A model generated the notes under the pieces. That model had not been told where the DNA came from. It worked only from the letters and a program-made list of their open reading frames with translations, and did not search any database. Below, one piece after another: positions 55,061 to 64,000 of a stretch of DNA of 64,000 bases. Both the position numbers and the translations under genes were made by a program. Every line of letters starts with the position of its first letter. Position 1 is the first letter of the stretch. Origin of the DNA: an uncultured Sulfitobacter sp. (GTDB lineage Bacteria; Pseudomonadota; Alphaproteobacteria; Rhodobacterales; Rhodobacteraceae); the NCBI RefSeq assembly GCF_947502895.1, contig NZ_CANNBM010000001.1:558001-622000 (forward strand). The letters run 5' to 3'.

Positions 55061-58000
55061 TTAGCCGCGCTGGGTCCTGCGGCCCCGCATCAGCATCGCG
55101 AACGCCCCCAAGATATACCCCAGTAGCGCAATCACCGCTGCCCCCGCGACAAACAGCAAAAACCCTGCCAGCATCGCCGACATATCTGCGACAGCCGGCA
55201 AAGCATCCGATATCTGCGCCAGCAAGCCCCCCGTGACGGCAGCATACCCCAAAGTCGCAGCCCCCCAACCCAGAACAAGCGCCCAAAGCAGTGCCAGCCC
55301 AACTTGCAACCCACGCGCAGGTGCGCGCAGGCCACGGCGCATTGCGATGATCTGGCGCGAAATATCATGCTGGGCTGCCACAAGTGCAGGCACCACCAGC
55401 AACACAAGGAACATCCCGAACGCCAAACCATAGACCAGCGTAATGACCGTTGGTTTGAGAAACTGCGCCTGCTGGCTCCGCTCAAACAGCAAGGGTGCCA
55501 TGCCCAGCACCGTTGTCAGCGTGGTTAGCATCACAGGGCGCAAACGGTCAGCCGCGCCGTCGATGATGGATGGGATCAACCCGCGATCTTGCGCGTATTC
55601 GTCAATGGTTGTGACCAGCACAATGGAATCGTTGATGATAATGCCGGTCATGCCCAGCAATCCCACGACCGTGAACATGCTCAGCGGCACATCCCATGCG
55701 TTGTGACCATAGATCGTCCCAACCAGCCCGAACGGAATGATCGCCATCACAACCAAGGGCCGCGTCCAGCTGCCAAACACCCATGCCAGCACCAGAAAAA
55801 TCCCTGTAAGGCAGAGAATAAGCCCCGTCATCGCATCGTTCAGAAACTGGTCTTCCTGCTCGCTCAGCCCAGCAACGCGGTATTCTACCTGATATTCCGA
55901 CGCGATACGCGGCAGGATATCTTCGACCAACGCTGTGTTGATTTCGGTTGCGCGGTTTGCATCATCCTCCGAGATATCCCCCGTCACCGATATCAGCCTG
56001 ATCCCGTTTTCGCGCCGCACGGTGCTAAAACCTGTGCGCTGCTGAACGCTCACAATATCGCCCAGCGCCACATAGTTGCCCGCAGGCGTGCGCAGCTGGG
56101 TCCGGTCAAGGAAGTCAGCCGTCAATTCACCCTCTGGCAGCTCCACCCGTATCGCGGCCGAACGGGGACCATCGGGATAGGTCGCCGCCTCGATCCCGCC
56201 CAAACGGTTGCGCAACACGCGGCCCAACTGGTCAATGGTAAATCCCAGCGACAAACCTTGTGGTGTCAGATCAAGGATCAATTCCTCCTTGTCATAGGCC
56301 AGATTGTCCTCGACGGCACTGACTTCGGGGTATTGCAAAAGCGCGGTTTTCAAAGCCTCCGAGGCGTCTTTTAGCGTTTGTGTTTGTGCGCCATAAAACT
56401 GAACATCCAGCGCATCGCCACCGGGTCCAGACCGCCAACCGCGAAAGCTGACAGCTTCGGCAAGCGGGTGGTTCACAACCTCGTCTTGCAACTCAGCTAC
56501 AAACGCAAAGCTGGAATAGGGCCGCAGATCGGCGTCGATCAGCTCAATCGCGATGCCGCCCAGCAGATCGGCATCTTTGTTGTCAGCCCCCGCCATACCA
56601 CGCCCGCCGTTGCCACCGATCTGCGCCATGACGTAATCAAGCGGGTTAACACCGTGCTCGGTCTCAAGTCGCGCGGCGACTGCATCGGTAGCGCGCTGCA
56701 TCTCGCGCATCATCTCCAGCGTGTCAGCGCGGGTAGCCCCTTCGGCCATAATGAAGTTACCGGTGACCGATCCACGCTCGGGCGCATTGAAGAAACGCCA
56801 TTGGACATCACCCTTGATAAATAAGGAAACCTGACTGGCCAGCACCACCATAACGCCTGCCAGCACGACATAACGTGCCTTTATCACCCCCGCCATGAAG
56901 GGTCGAAAAAGGCGTTCGCGCACCCAGACAAACCCTGTGTTGACCACATAGGAAGGTGTATCAATACCGTGTTGTCCGATGGTCTGGACAGCCCCCCGTA
57001 CGCCACCCCTCTGCGAAACCACAACCCCTAGCAAAAGTGCCGCAATCACAAAGGGCACAACGCCGGCGTAGGCCAGATACCCCTCATAGGAAAAAGTGGT
57101 ATCCGCCCCCGTGATCTGCAGCATGAGGTAGCTGCCGCCAAAAATGACAGCGCAAAGAAACACGCTCAGGACAAGCGCACTCACGATTCCGCCTACAACC
57201 AGCTTGGCAACCGAGAATTTCGAGCGTTTCTCGACACCTGCAAGCGCGTGGTTCATATGATGGGGCAGGATCAGGAAGCACTCGATCAGCGAGGCAATCA
57301 GCACAGCGATCACTGTAAATGGAATATCGCGGATCAAATCGCCAAACCGCCCGCCCACGGCTACAAGGCCAAAGAACGCGATAACCGTCGTCAGCGTGGC
57401 TGCAAAAACAGGCATCGCCATACGCTGTGCAGCACCCTCGGCCGCTTCTGCCGCACTCATCCCGCCAAGGCGATAGCGATGGTCCGCATGTTCGCCCACC
57501 ACAATAGCATCATCAACGACAATGCCCAATGTGATGATCAGCCCGAACAGCGAGATCATGTTGATCGTCAAACCACCCAGATACATGAAAGCAATAGCCG
57601 CCCCCATCGCCACCGGAATACCCGCCGCCACCCAGAAGGCCGTGCGTGCGTTCAAAAACAAAAAGAGCAGCGAGACAACAAGCCCGAGGCCCATAAGCCC
57701 ATTATCGATAAGCAGGTCCAATCGACCGGAAATAGCAGCAGAGCGGGTGCGTATCAGCTCAACCGAGACCGACGCAGGCAGGCTTGCTTGCAACTGCTCT
57801 GCCACCTTTTCAACCTGCTCTTGGATGGCGATAGCGTCACCACGGTCCGAGCGGTCAACCCGCACGGACATCGCGGGGTCATTGCCGACAAAATAGCTGC
57901 GCTCGCGGTCAATACCTTGCGCACGCACAACCGCCACATCGCCAATCAGCAATTTGGACCCATCAGGATTAGAGCGCAGTGTAATCGCTGCAATTTCCTG

Positions 58001-58717
58001 CGGCGTGCGTTTCGCTGTGCCTGTACGCACGCGTGCGTTTGCCCCCGTTACATCGCCCGCGGGATCGGCATCCACTTCCTCGGCAATGGCCGCTGCGATC
58101 TCGGCCATGCTGACATCATAGGCGATAAGTTTCGACGAGGGCACCTCAACCAGTGTTTGCGGCGATGCGACACCTTGGATTGTTGTGCGCGTCACCCCTG
58201 CCGCAAAGAGGCGCGTCACAAATTCATCTGCAAAACGACCCAACTGCTCAGGCGCAACCGGCCCTGTGATCACGACATCGGTCACACGATCACGCCATGC
58301 GCCACGGCGCACATTCGGGTCCTCTGCCTCCGACGGAAGACTGGTGATTGCATCTATTGCGGTTTGCACATCTGCGGTGGCACGCGCCATGTCCCAACCT
58401 GGCTCAAACTCAAGCCAGATCGAACTACTCCCCTCTCTTGCCGTACTGGTCGAGCTTTCGACGCCTTCCAACGACAGCAGCGCGGTTTCCAGCACCTGAC
58501 TGATCGCCTCGTCCACATCTTCTGCACCCGCGCCTTGCCAGACGGTATTGACCGTCACACTGTCGACAATCACGTCGGGAAAGAACTGGGCGCGCATGTT
58601 CGGGGCGGCACTGATCCCTGCGACCAACATCAGTACCAAAAGCAGGTTCGCGACGGTCTTGTGCCGCGTAAAATAGGACAGGATACCACCTGCAGTTTTG
58701 GAGATTGGCCGCGCCAT
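55061..58717 (-). CDS. RND family efflux permease, enlarged
   Basis: A 1218-residue inner-membrane RND pump, clearly longer than the usual 1030-1050. It opens TAGGILSYFTRHKTVANLLLVLML, has the proton-relay motif GIVVDDAIVVGEH in TM4, porter domains in both halves, and a second half with MTGIIINDSIVLVTTIDEY and MLTTLTTVLGMAPLLF. Between the halves lies extra sequence with two further hydrophobic segments (near KLVVGGIVSALVLSVFLCAV and GVVPFVIAALLLGVVV), and the C-terminus adds two more after the normal end (LQVGLALLWALVLGWGAA and MLAGFLLFVAGAAVIALLG). Its adaptor is encoded 3 bases upstream. The substrate is unknown. Confidence 0.93.
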   Translation of the reverse strand: MARPISKTAGGILSYFTRHKTVANLLLVLMLVAGISAAPNMRAQFFPDVIVDSVTVNTVWQGAGAEDVDEAISQVLETALLSLEGVESSTSTAREGSSSIWLEFEPGWDMARATADVQTAIDAITSLPSEAEDPNVRRGAWRDRVTDVVITGPVAPEQLGRFADEFVTRLFAAGVTRTTIQGVASPQTLVEVPSSKLIAYDVSMAEIAAAIAEEVDADPAGDVTGANARVRTGTAKRTPQEIAAITLRSNPDGSKLLIGDVAVVRAQGIDRERSYFVGNDPAMSVRVDRSDRGDAIAIQEQVEKVAEQLQASLPASVSVELIRTRSAAISGRLDLLIDNGLMGLGLVVSLLFLFLNARTAFWVAAGIPVAMGAAIAFMYLGGLTINMISLFGLIITLGIVVDDAIVVGEHADHRYRLGGMSAAEAAEGAAQRMAMPVFAATLTTVIAFFGLVAVGGRFGDLIRDIPFTVIAVLIASLIECFLILPHHMNHALAGVEKRSKFSVAKLVVGGIVSALVLSVFLCAVIFGGSYLMLQITGADTTFSYEGYLAYAGVVPFVIAALLLGVVVSQRGGVRGAVQTIGQHGIDTPSYVVNTGFVWVRERLFRPFMAGVIKARYVVLAGVMVVLASQVSLFIKGDVQWRFFNAPERGSVTGNFIMAEGATRADTLEMMREMQRATDAVAARLETEHGVNPLDYVMAQIGGNGGRGMAGADNKDADLLGGIAIELIDADLRPYSSFAFVAELQDEVVNHPLAEAVSFRGWRSGPGGDALDVQFYGAQTQTLKDASEALKTALLQYPEVSAVEDNLAYDKEELILDLTPQGLSLGFTIDQLGRVLRNRLGGIEAATYPDGPRSAAIRVELPEGELTADFLDRTQLRTPAGNYVALGDIVSVQQRTGFSTVRRENGIRLISVTGDISEDDANRATEINTALVEDILPRIASEYQVEYRVAGLSEQEDQFLNDAMTGLILCLTGIFLVLAWVFGSWTRPLVVMAIIPFGLVGTIYGHNAWDVPLSMFTVVGLLGMTGIIINDSIVLVTTIDEYAQDRGLIPSIIDGAADRLRPVMLTTLTTVLGMAPLLFERSQQAQFLKPTVITLVYGLAFGMFLVLLVVPALVAAQHDISRQIIAMRRGLRAPARGLQVGLALLWALVLGWGAATLGYAAVTGGLLAQISDALPAVADMSAMLAGFLLFVAGAAVIALLGYILGAFAMLMRGRRTQRG

Positions 58718-58720
58718 GGT

Positions 58721-60172
58721 CTAGCCCCCCATCCGGCTCTCGATCCGCTCAACCATACGGGCGGGGACCTGAGGCTCGGCCAATTTGGCTAGAACACGTG
58801 CTTTGGCATCCTTTGGCATCCGCTTGTTTCCCTCAACAAAGGCCACCAGTTTTGCGCGGCGCTCTTCGGTCAATTCCAGCATCGCAGGTGTTTCGGGGGG
58901 TTTAGTGTCTTTGCGCAGTGGCTTGACCGATATACCAACCCCCAGCAAAGGCGATCTTGCCTCGACTACTTCGCGACCCACGATATCCCCGCGCACCAGA
59001 ACGTCATCACCCTGACGGCGCAGGACCTGCACAGTAGCTGCCTCAAGACGGTCTTCAGCACCCAGAACCAGCACGTTGCCCGATGCATCGACCGCCGATG
59101 CAGGCAAAAGGACTACATTCTCGATCGGCGGCTCTTGCACTTCTACGGTCACAAAATCCCCTGGCTTAAACCCCGCCGAGGTTTCAAGTGCAGCAAATAC
59201 AAGCCGCCCAGTCAGCCCTTCACCAGCCGCCGCAGCGGTACGGGTGATGCGGCCACGCGCCACCAGATCAACGCCTGTTACATCAAGCAGAACGCGCACC
59301 TCGGCTTTGATAATCGCGCCCTGAGCATCCAGCAAACGCGCATATTGCGCGGTGGACAGGCGAAACGACACTTCCAGATCTTCTGGATCAATTAGATCTG
59401 CCAAACGCTCGTTTGCAGTGGCAAGGCGACCTTCGACAACATTCGTACCGCTTAACGTGCCGGTAAACGGGGCGCGCAGAACGGTTTCATCCAAACGCCG
59501 CTGTGCCTCTGCCAATGCAATCTCGACACGTGCAGTACGCGTCGCCGCTTGGTCCACGCGGGCCTCGGCCTGAGCGAGCGCCTGACGACGCGCCAGCACA
59601 GCTTGACGCGCAGCAGAGGCCGCAAGCTCGGCAGTCTCGGATGCAGCGGTAGTGCCGACACCGCGCGCTGCCAGATCGACCTGACGCTGGGCGGCGCGCA
59701 CCCGCAATGCAGCCTGCTCTTCCGCCGCCGACAGTTCATCTCGGGCAAGATCAAGGCCACGCGCGGCATCGCGCTGCTCTGCTTTTGCATCGGCCAGATC
59801 GCTTTCACTGCTGGACGCGGCAGACTGTGCGTCCGCGGGATCAAGACGCACCAGAACATCGCCCTTGCGTACCGTGCCGCCGTTTTCAAATCCCTCAGCA
59901 AGAGCTATGACGCGCCCTGTTTCGGGCGCACGCAGCTCTAGTGTCCGGCGGCTCGCGACTTCACCAAAGCTGGTTAATACGGGAGAATGGGTGTCCGCCT
60001 GGGCAGTTAGAACATTTACCGCAAAAACACGTTCCCGCGCGGGCGGACCAGCGGGGCTGTCGGCCATGCGGGTTTGCACAGCCCCGCCAACCATTTGCAC
60101 TGCCCAGACCAACAGGCCCAGCGTCACCGACGCCAGAAACAGACCAATCATGCTTTGTCGTAAGAAACGCAT
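58721..60172 (-). CDS. RND efflux periplasmic adaptor (HlyD/MFP family)
   Basis: A 483-residue membrane-fusion protein with an N-terminal helix (RQSMIGLFLASVTLGLLVWAV), first lipoyl half RAPETGRVIALAEGFENGGTVRKGDVLVRL, an alpha-hairpin of about 120 residues rich in Ala, Arg and Glu, second lipoyl half with VLRAPFTGTLSGTNVVEGRLA, and beta-barrel and membrane-proximal domains. It joins the permease to an outer-membrane channel not encoded here. The C-terminal 70 residues are an added basic tail (LTEERRAKLVAFVEGNKRM). Possible operator palindrome upstream at 60258-60287. Confidence 0.92.
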   Translation of the reverse strand: MRFLRQSMIGLFLASVTLGLLVWAVQMVGGAVQTRMADSPAGPPARERVFAVNVLTAQADTHSPVLTSFGEVASRRTLELRAPETGRVIALAEGFENGGTVRKGDVLVRLDPADAQSAASSSESDLADAKAEQRDAARGLDLARDELSAAEEQAALRVRAAQRQVDLAARGVGTTAASETAELAASAARQAVLARRQALAQAEARVDQAATRTARVEIALAEAQRRLDETVLRAPFTGTLSGTNVVEGRLATANERLADLIDPEDLEVSFRLSTAQYARLLDAQGAIIKAEVRVLLDVTGVDLVARGRITRTAAAAGEGLTGRLVFAALETSAGFKPGDFVTVEVQEPPIENVVLLPASAVDASGNVLVLGAEDRLEAATVQVLRRQGDDVLVRGDIVGREVVEARSPLLGVGISVKPLRKDTKPPETPAMLELTEERRAKLVAFVEGNKRMPKDAKARVLAKLAEPQVPARMVERIESRMGG

Positions 60173-60257
60173 TGCGTCTTTGCCTTTGTGTTACACTTGA
60201 AAATAGCGCGGCATGCGGCGCTTCCAAGCCTAGTATATACGCAGCTACCCGATCTTT

Positions 60258-60287
60258 CCGTCACATTTACGGCAAAAATTGTGACGG
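60258..60287. promoter_or_regulatory. Palindrome upstream of the RND adaptor gene, possible operator
   Basis: CCGTCACA and TGTGACGG form a perfect 8-bp inverted repeat separated by 14 bases, between moaB and the adaptor gene. No T-run follows, and it lies in front of a TATACT element (minus strand, 60232-60237), so I favour an operator over a terminator of moaB. Confidence 0.45.
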
Positions 60288-60291
60288 GTGG

Positions 60292-60834
60292 CTATTTCCG
60301 CCGCTGATGCTCGTCCAGCCTTGGCAGGATTTCGACGAAATTGCAGGGTTTATGGCGATAATCCAGCTGCTTGAGCAATATCTCATCCCATGCATCCTTG
60401 CATGCACCCGGGCTGCCTGGCAGGGCGAACAGGTAAGTGCCATTTGCCACCCCCCCCGTTGCCCGTGATTGCACGGCGCTTGTGCCGATCTTTTGCATCG
60501 AAACGATCGTAAAGATGGTCCCGAAGGCATCAATCTCTTTTTCATATACATCGCGGTGCGCCTCCACGGTGACATCACGCCCCGTCAGGCCCGTCCCACC
60601 CGTCGAGATTACCACATCAATAGCGGAGTCTGCACACCACGCGCGTAATTGATCGGCAATCTCGACGCGTTCATCGCGGATAATTGCGCGCGCAGCCAGA
60701 ACGTGACCTGCCGCTTGCAACCGCGCCACGAGCACATCGCCCGAGCGGTCCTCGCCTGCGCTGCGGGTATCGGACACGGTCAGCACTGCGATGCGCACAG
60801 GGATAAACGTTTCGGTTTCGTCAATTCTGCTCAT
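60292..60834 (-). CDS. moaB: Molybdenum cofactor biosynthesis protein MoaB
   Basis: A 180-residue molybdopterin adenylyltransferase-type protein that prepares MPT for molybdate insertion by MoeA. Seen: RIAVLTVSDTRSAGEDRSGD, DVVISTGGTGLTGRDVTVEA, the conserved STGGTG loop, and NGTYLFALPGSPGACKDAWDEIL. The ATG at 60834 follows GGAG by 6 bases; a TTG one codon earlier is not used. It starts 3 bases after the LysE-like stop and is separated from the mob operon at 44-47 kb. Confidence 0.94.
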   Translation of the reverse strand: MSRIDETETFIPVRIAVLTVSDTRSAGEDRSGDVLVARLQAAGHVLAARAIIRDERVEIADQLRAWCADSAIDVVISTGGTGLTGRDVTVEAHRDVYEKEIDAFGTIFTIVSMQKIGTSAVQSRATGGVANGTYLFALPGSPGACKDAWDEILLKQLDYRHKPCNFVEILPRLDEHQRRK

Positions 60835-60837
60835 CAA

Positions 60838-61443
60838 TCACTCCATCACAGCCAGCCGCGCGGCCAATGCGGCATATATACTGCCCGTCACATAGCCCAA
60901 AACTCTGCTAGAGCGTAACAGCTTGGCTCCAAGGCTGCCTGCGAACGCGCCGACCATGCCGTTTACGAAAAAACCCCCAATCGCGATCATCATGCCAAAT
61001 GCAAGGAACTGCACAAACACAGGCCCCGCAGACGGCACAACGAATTGCGGGATGAAGGCAAGTACGAACCAGATCACTTTGAAATTGCTCAGATTTGTAA
61101 ATAGTCCCGCGCGAAAGGCCCGCAACGGGTTCATCCCCTTGCCTTTCACATGCGGCGGCTGAGGGCGTATGGCTTGCACCGCGAGATAGACGAGGTAGCA
61201 GACACCTATCCAGCGAATGACCTCGAATGCCCATGGAAAAGCGGCCACTACTGCGCCCAGCCCCAGACCCGCGATGGTCACGTGCACCATAGAGCCGGTG
61301 CTGATCCCCGCGCTTGCCGCCCATGCCGCAGTACGATCCGAGCGCAGACCTTGCGCAAGGCACAGCATCATGTCTGGTCCCGGGGTCAGGATCAGCGCAA
61401 GCGCCGCAGGCAGGAAAGCGATCAGGACAACGGGATCTATCAT
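60838..61443 (-). CDS. LysE/RhtB family amino acid exporter
   Basis: A 201-residue membrane protein with about six hydrophobic helices. The family signature LIAFLPAALALILTPGPDMMLCLAQGLRSD with the ...TPGP... turn, and LSNFKVIWFVLAFIPQFV in the middle, identify it. Substrate (threonine, homoserine or others) unknown. It overlaps the uracil-DNA glycosylase gene by four bases (ATGA) and precedes moaB. Confidence 0.88.
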   Translation of the reverse strand: MIDPVVLIAFLPAALALILTPGPDMMLCLAQGLRSDRTAAWAASAGISTGSMVHVTIAGLGLGAVVAAFPWAFEVIRWIGVCYLVYLAVQAIRPQPPHVKGKGMNPLRAFRAGLFTNLSNFKVIWFVLAFIPQFVVPSAGPVFVQFLAFGMMIAIGGFFVNGMVGAFAGSLGAKLLRSSRVLGYVTGSIYAALAARLAVME

Positions 61444-62222
61444 TTATCCACAGCATTTCTGAGGCTTAAAAGGTCGGCCCAAGCCTCTCGCTTTGCTGGC
61501 GGATTTCGCAAAAGGTAGGCAGGGTGAAACATCGGCAGAGCAGGTTTATCCACAGCCGTGGTCCACTGCCCGCGCAGCCGTGTAATGCCGCGTTTCGCGA
61601 GCAGCGCCTGACAGGCCCAATTCCCCATCACCACAAGAACTTTTGGATCAGCCAGCGCAATGTGGCGCATCAAGAATGGCTGCATCATCGCTATCTCTTC
61701 CGGCTTGGGGTCGCGGTTGTGCGGCGGACGCCAAGGTAGAATATTGGTGATATATAGCGGTGCAGCCGGATTATTTCGCCCCATGCCGATGGCATCAAAC
61801 ATACGGTCCAGCAGTTGCCCCGCTGCGCCGACAAACGGTTTGCCGGATCGGTCTTCCTCACGCCCCGGTGCCTCGCCGATAATCATGACAGGCGCGCCTG
61901 CAATCCCATCGCTGAAAACCATTTTGCGTGCACCACGTTTGAGATCACACAGGTCGAACGCCTGCATCGCAGCCTTCAAGTCCTCCAGCGTCACAGCCCC
62001 CTCCGCGGCAGCACGCGCTTCGGCGACTGCATCCCTCTCGCTCAAAGCGACGGGGCCTTTGGTAAGGTGTGGTTTCGCCTCTTCCTGCTTTGCCTTGGGT
62101 TTGGCCAAACGGTCCGGCAAGGCATATCTGTCCACGGGCGCATCAACGATACACTCGTCCGCCCCCAGTTCCATCTGCCATTCCAGCAATGCACGGCTTG
62201 TGTGAAAATCCAGTGATTCCAT
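61440..62222 (-). CDS. Family-4-like uracil-DNA glycosylase lacking most Fe-S cysteines
   Basis: A 260-residue protein of the family 4 UDG group: [66 protein letters not shown] and [11 protein letters not shown]. In the thermophile type, four Cys hold a 4Fe-4S cluster; here only one early Cys (DLCDLKRGA) is in place, the KCRPP position reads PWRPP, and the later Cys before P-x-L is Gln (MMQPFLMRH). Removes uracil from DNA. An N-terminal 90-residue charged extension precedes the domain. Divergent from pyrB. Confidence 0.85.
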   Translation of the reverse strand: MESLDFHTSRALLEWQMELGADECIVDAPVDRYALPDRLAKPKAKQEEAKPHLTKGPVALSERDAVAEARAAAEGAVTLEDLKAAMQAFDLCDLKRGARKMVFSDGIAGAPVMIIGEAPGREEDRSGKPFVGAAGQLLDRMFDAIGMGRNNPAAPLYITNILPWRPPHNRDPKPEEIAMMQPFLMRHIALADPKVLVVMGNWACQALLAKRGITRLRGQWTTAVDKPALPMFHPAYLLRNPPAKREAWADLLSLRNAVDK

Positions 62223-62330
62223 AAGCGCACTCTACGCCTCACCCGCCCAGATCAAAATGGCCTTCGTGCGCTTCTTGCCGCGCTGTACACAGGCCCCTAT
62301 AACACCGCAAACAGTCTAAGGTTTCCCCGC

Positions 62331-63269
62331 ATGAGTTTCGCCCACCGCCATCTGCTTGGCATCGAGCCGCTGCACCCGACCGAAATCACCACATTGCTGG
62401 ACCTTGCCGACAGCTATGCCGAGCAGAACCGCAAGCCTGACAAGCACGGATCAGCCCTGCATGGCCTAACCCAGATTAACATGTTCTTTGAAAACTCGAC
62501 ACGCACACAGGCCAGTTTCGAGATTGCAGGCAAGCGGCTGGGCGCAGATGTCATGAACATGGCAATGCAGGCCAGCAGCATTAAAAAGGGCGAGACCCTA
62601 ATTGATACCGCCATGACGTTGAACGCCATGCACCCCGATCTGCTGGTTGTACGCCACCCGCAATCGGGCGCGGTTGATCTGCTGGCGCAAAAGGTGAACT
62701 GCGCAGTGCTCAATGCAGGTGACGGACGGCATGAACACCCGACGCAGGCGTTGCTGGATGCGTTGACCATCCGCCGCGCCAAAGGCCGCCTGCATCGCCT
62801 GTCTATCGCGATCTGCGGTGATATTGCACACAGCCGTGTGGCGCGGTCCAACATCATGTTGCTGGGCAAGATGGAAAACCGCATCCGCCTGATAGGTCCA
62901 CCTACGCTTATGCCCTCGGGTATCAGCGAATTCGGCGTCGAGGTTTTTGATAACATGCAAGAAGGGCTGAAAGACGTAGATGTTGTCATGATGCTTCGCT
63001 TGCAAAAAGAGCGCATGGATGGCGGGTTTATCCCCAGCGAAAGGGAATATTACCACCGCTACGGGCTTGACGCGGAGAAGTTATCCCACGCCAAGCCCGA
63101 TGCTATTGTGATGCATCCTGGCCCGATGAATCGCGGCGTCGAGATCGACGGGACGCTGGCCGATGACATCAATCGCAGTGTTATTCAGGATCAGGTCGAG
63201 ATGGGCGTGGCCGTGCGCATGGCAGCAATGGATTTGCTCGCGCGCAACTTGGCGGCCAACCGCGCATGA
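62331..63269 (+). CDS. pyrB: Aspartate carbamoyltransferase catalytic subunit
   Basis: Second step of pyrimidine synthesis: carbamoyl phosphate plus aspartate to carbamoyl aspartate. The 312-residue protein has [13 protein letters not shown], the carbamoyl-phosphate-binding S-T-R-T loop, [11 protein letters not shown], and [13 protein letters not shown] near the end with the aspartate site. No regulatory pyrI is adjacent. It is coupled to the PH-domain gene by a 4-bp overlap. Confidence 0.97.
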   Translation: MSFAHRHLLGIEPLHPTEITTLLDLADSYAEQNRKPDKHGSALHGLTQINMFFENSTRTQASFEIAGKRLGADVMNMAMQASSIKKGETLIDTAMTLNAMHPDLLVVRHPQSGAVDLLAQKVNCAVLNAGDGRHEHPTQALLDALTIRRAKGRLHRLSIAICGDIAHSRVARSNIMLLGKMENRIRLIGPPTLMPSGISEFGVEVFDNMQEGLKDVDVVMMLRLQKERMDGGFIPSEREYYHRYGLDAEKLSHAKPDAIVMHPGPMNRGVEIDGTLADDINRSVIQDQVEMGVAVRMAAMDLLARNLAANRA

Positions 63270-63760
63270 GCAGCGCGAACTTTTGGGATAACGTTCTGGA
63301 GCAAGATGAAGAGCTGCTCTGGACGGGTCGGCCCAAACCAAGGCTGCACTGGCGCAACTGGCGCCTCTATGGTTCGGCTCCTATGGCCGCAACTGGCCTG
63401 CTTGTGGCGGCTTGGTTTATTATTGCCACTGTCGGTGCAGAGGGCGACATGTGGCTGCTGATCCTGCCTGCCTTGTTGGTGCTGATCCCCCTGCGTGCGA
63501 CACGACAACAGCTGCAAACTTATGCTGCGACACGCTATGCTCTCACCGACAGGCGCGCGCTGTTTTTTCATGTTGGCGCGCAAGAAACCCGCGTGAAAGC
63601 ATATCCTGCCAGCGCAATGACCGCGCCCAAAAGACGCAACACATTGCCACCCAGCATCACTTTTTTGCAGTTAGGCAGCGGCAAGGACTACAGGATCGGA
63701 TTTGATTATGTCGAGAAATCCGGTGATTTACGCACCCATTTGGAGCGGATGACACAGTGA
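63266..63760 (+). CDS. Bacterial PH-domain membrane protein
   Basis: A 164-residue protein with [16 protein letters not shown] at the start, two close hydrophobic helices (near 39-56, [18 protein letters not shown], and 62-77), then [15 protein letters not shown] and [16 protein letters not shown], the bPH (YdbT-like) pattern. In the cytoplasm the domain would face the inner leaflet. It overlaps pyrB at its start and the last gene of the window at its end (GTGA). Confidence 0.78.
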   Translation: MSSANFWDNVLEQDEELLWTGRPKPRLHWRNWRLYGSAPMAATGLLVAAWFIIATVGAEGDMWLLILPALLVLIPLRATRQQLQTYAATRYALTDRRALFFHVGAQETRVKAYPASAMTAPKRRNTLPPSITFLQLGSGKDYRIGFDYVEKSGDLRTHLERMTQ

Positions 63761-64000
63761 GCACCCTATTCATCCCCCAGTACGAGAGCGGTGTTATCCG
63801 CATCTTTTCAATCTCAAGACCCATGTCCGATATGGCGCGCGCGCTCAAACAGCGCCCCAAGGCGATGATTGCGTCTGATCTTTTAGGTCATGATATCAAA
63901 GACGAAGCAGTAGAGCTTTTTGCTTTGGCTGACCTCACAGGTGTAGGTCTGCCCCGCTATCTGAACGATGGATATGATGTGGACGACGACGTGATACAAG
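63757..64000 (+). CDS. Hypothetical protein, 3' end outside window
   Basis: An open frame starting with GTG inside the stop of the PH-domain gene (GTGA) and running off the window after 81 codons. The N-terminus is [20 protein letters not shown], followed by ALKQRPKAMIASDLLGHDI and FALADLTGVGLPRYL. Soluble-looking, no signal peptide. I do not recognise the family; its coupling to pyrB and the PH-domain gene suggests a shared transcript. Confidence 0.65.
   Translation, partial: MSTLFIPQYESGVIRIFSISRPMSDMARALKQRPKAMIASDLLGHDIKDEAVELFALADLTGVGLPRYLNDGYDVDDDVIQ

Noticed and set aside
57248..58792. A 514-codon plus-strand open frame over the RND pump gene
   Set aside because: Composition is rich in His, Arg and Cys and unlike a real protein; the opposite frame is a clear RND permease.

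Overview
The window is ordinary chromosomal DNA of an alphaproteobacterium, most like the marine Roseobacter group (Rhodobacterales). The signs are an F1-only atpHAGDC operon without the Fo genes, a phaA-phaB pair, electron transfer flavoprotein-ubiquinone oxidoreductase (ETF-QO), a 44-residue aa3 oxidase subunit IV, DUF6173, DUF2125 and extensin-like proteins, moderately high GC, and tightly packed genes with many 4-bp ATGA/GTGA overlaps. I see no tRNA or rRNA gene, insertion sequence, prophage, integrase or CRISPR array. The genus assignment is inference.

Layout. 0-4 kb: threonine aldolase (5' end missing), alpha/beta hydrolase, DsbA-like isomerase, PRPP synthetase, small H-type lectin. 4-9 kb: ATP synthase F1 operon on the minus strand, with a clear terminator. 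9.4-16.5 kb: anchored RTX-type calcium-binding protein, methyltransferase, glyoxalase II, ClpA and a coupled M23 peptidase. 16.5-24.8 kb: MotA/ExbB-like plus coiled-coil OmpA/MotB-like pair, ChaC-like cyclotransferase, DUF2125, extensin-like lipoprotein, TyrA-HisC and ribosomal protein S4. 25-32 kb: orphan membrane protein, Tag glycosylase, degenerate EAL protein, phaAB, a 38-residue gene, LysR regulator with DMT exporter, YdcH. 32-41.6 kb: TrmN6-like methyltransferase, DUF2007, polyprenyl diphosphate synthase, IspE, TPR protein, DUF1493 protein, ETF-QO, SoxR with a glyoxalase-fold target, GreA and a membrane protein. 41.6-47.3 kb: a molybdenum-cofactor operon on the minus strand: fdhD, two YcxB-like membrane proteins, mobA, mobB, and a DUF429-like/MoeA fusion, each joined to the next by a 4-nt overlap. 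47.3-54.1 kb: azlCD, lipoprotein, oxidase subunit IV, DUF6173, metallo-beta-lactamase-fold hydrolase, acyl-CoA dehydrogenase, TsaC, YqgE. 54.2-64 kb: DsbD-N-like protein, an enlarged RND pump with adaptor, MoaB, LysE, family-4-like uracil-DNA glycosylase, pyrB, a PH-domain protein and a truncated final gene.

How the genes fit together. Several modules are evident: oxidative phosphorylation (F1 ATPase, ETF-QO, oxidase subunit IV), molybdenum cofactor and formate dehydrogenase maturation (fdhD, mobA, mobB, moeA, with moaB separate), isoprenoid/quinone synthesis (ispB-like, ispE), polyhydroxybutyrate synthesis, detoxification (gloB, SoxR-controlled glyoxalase-fold protein, ChaC), and envelope functions (MotAB-like pair, M23, extensin-like, RND pump). 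The least explained parts are the YcxB pair inside the molybdenum operon, the DUF429-like/MoeA fusion, the stand-alone ion-driven coiled-coil pair, and the anchored RTX protein without a secretion system.
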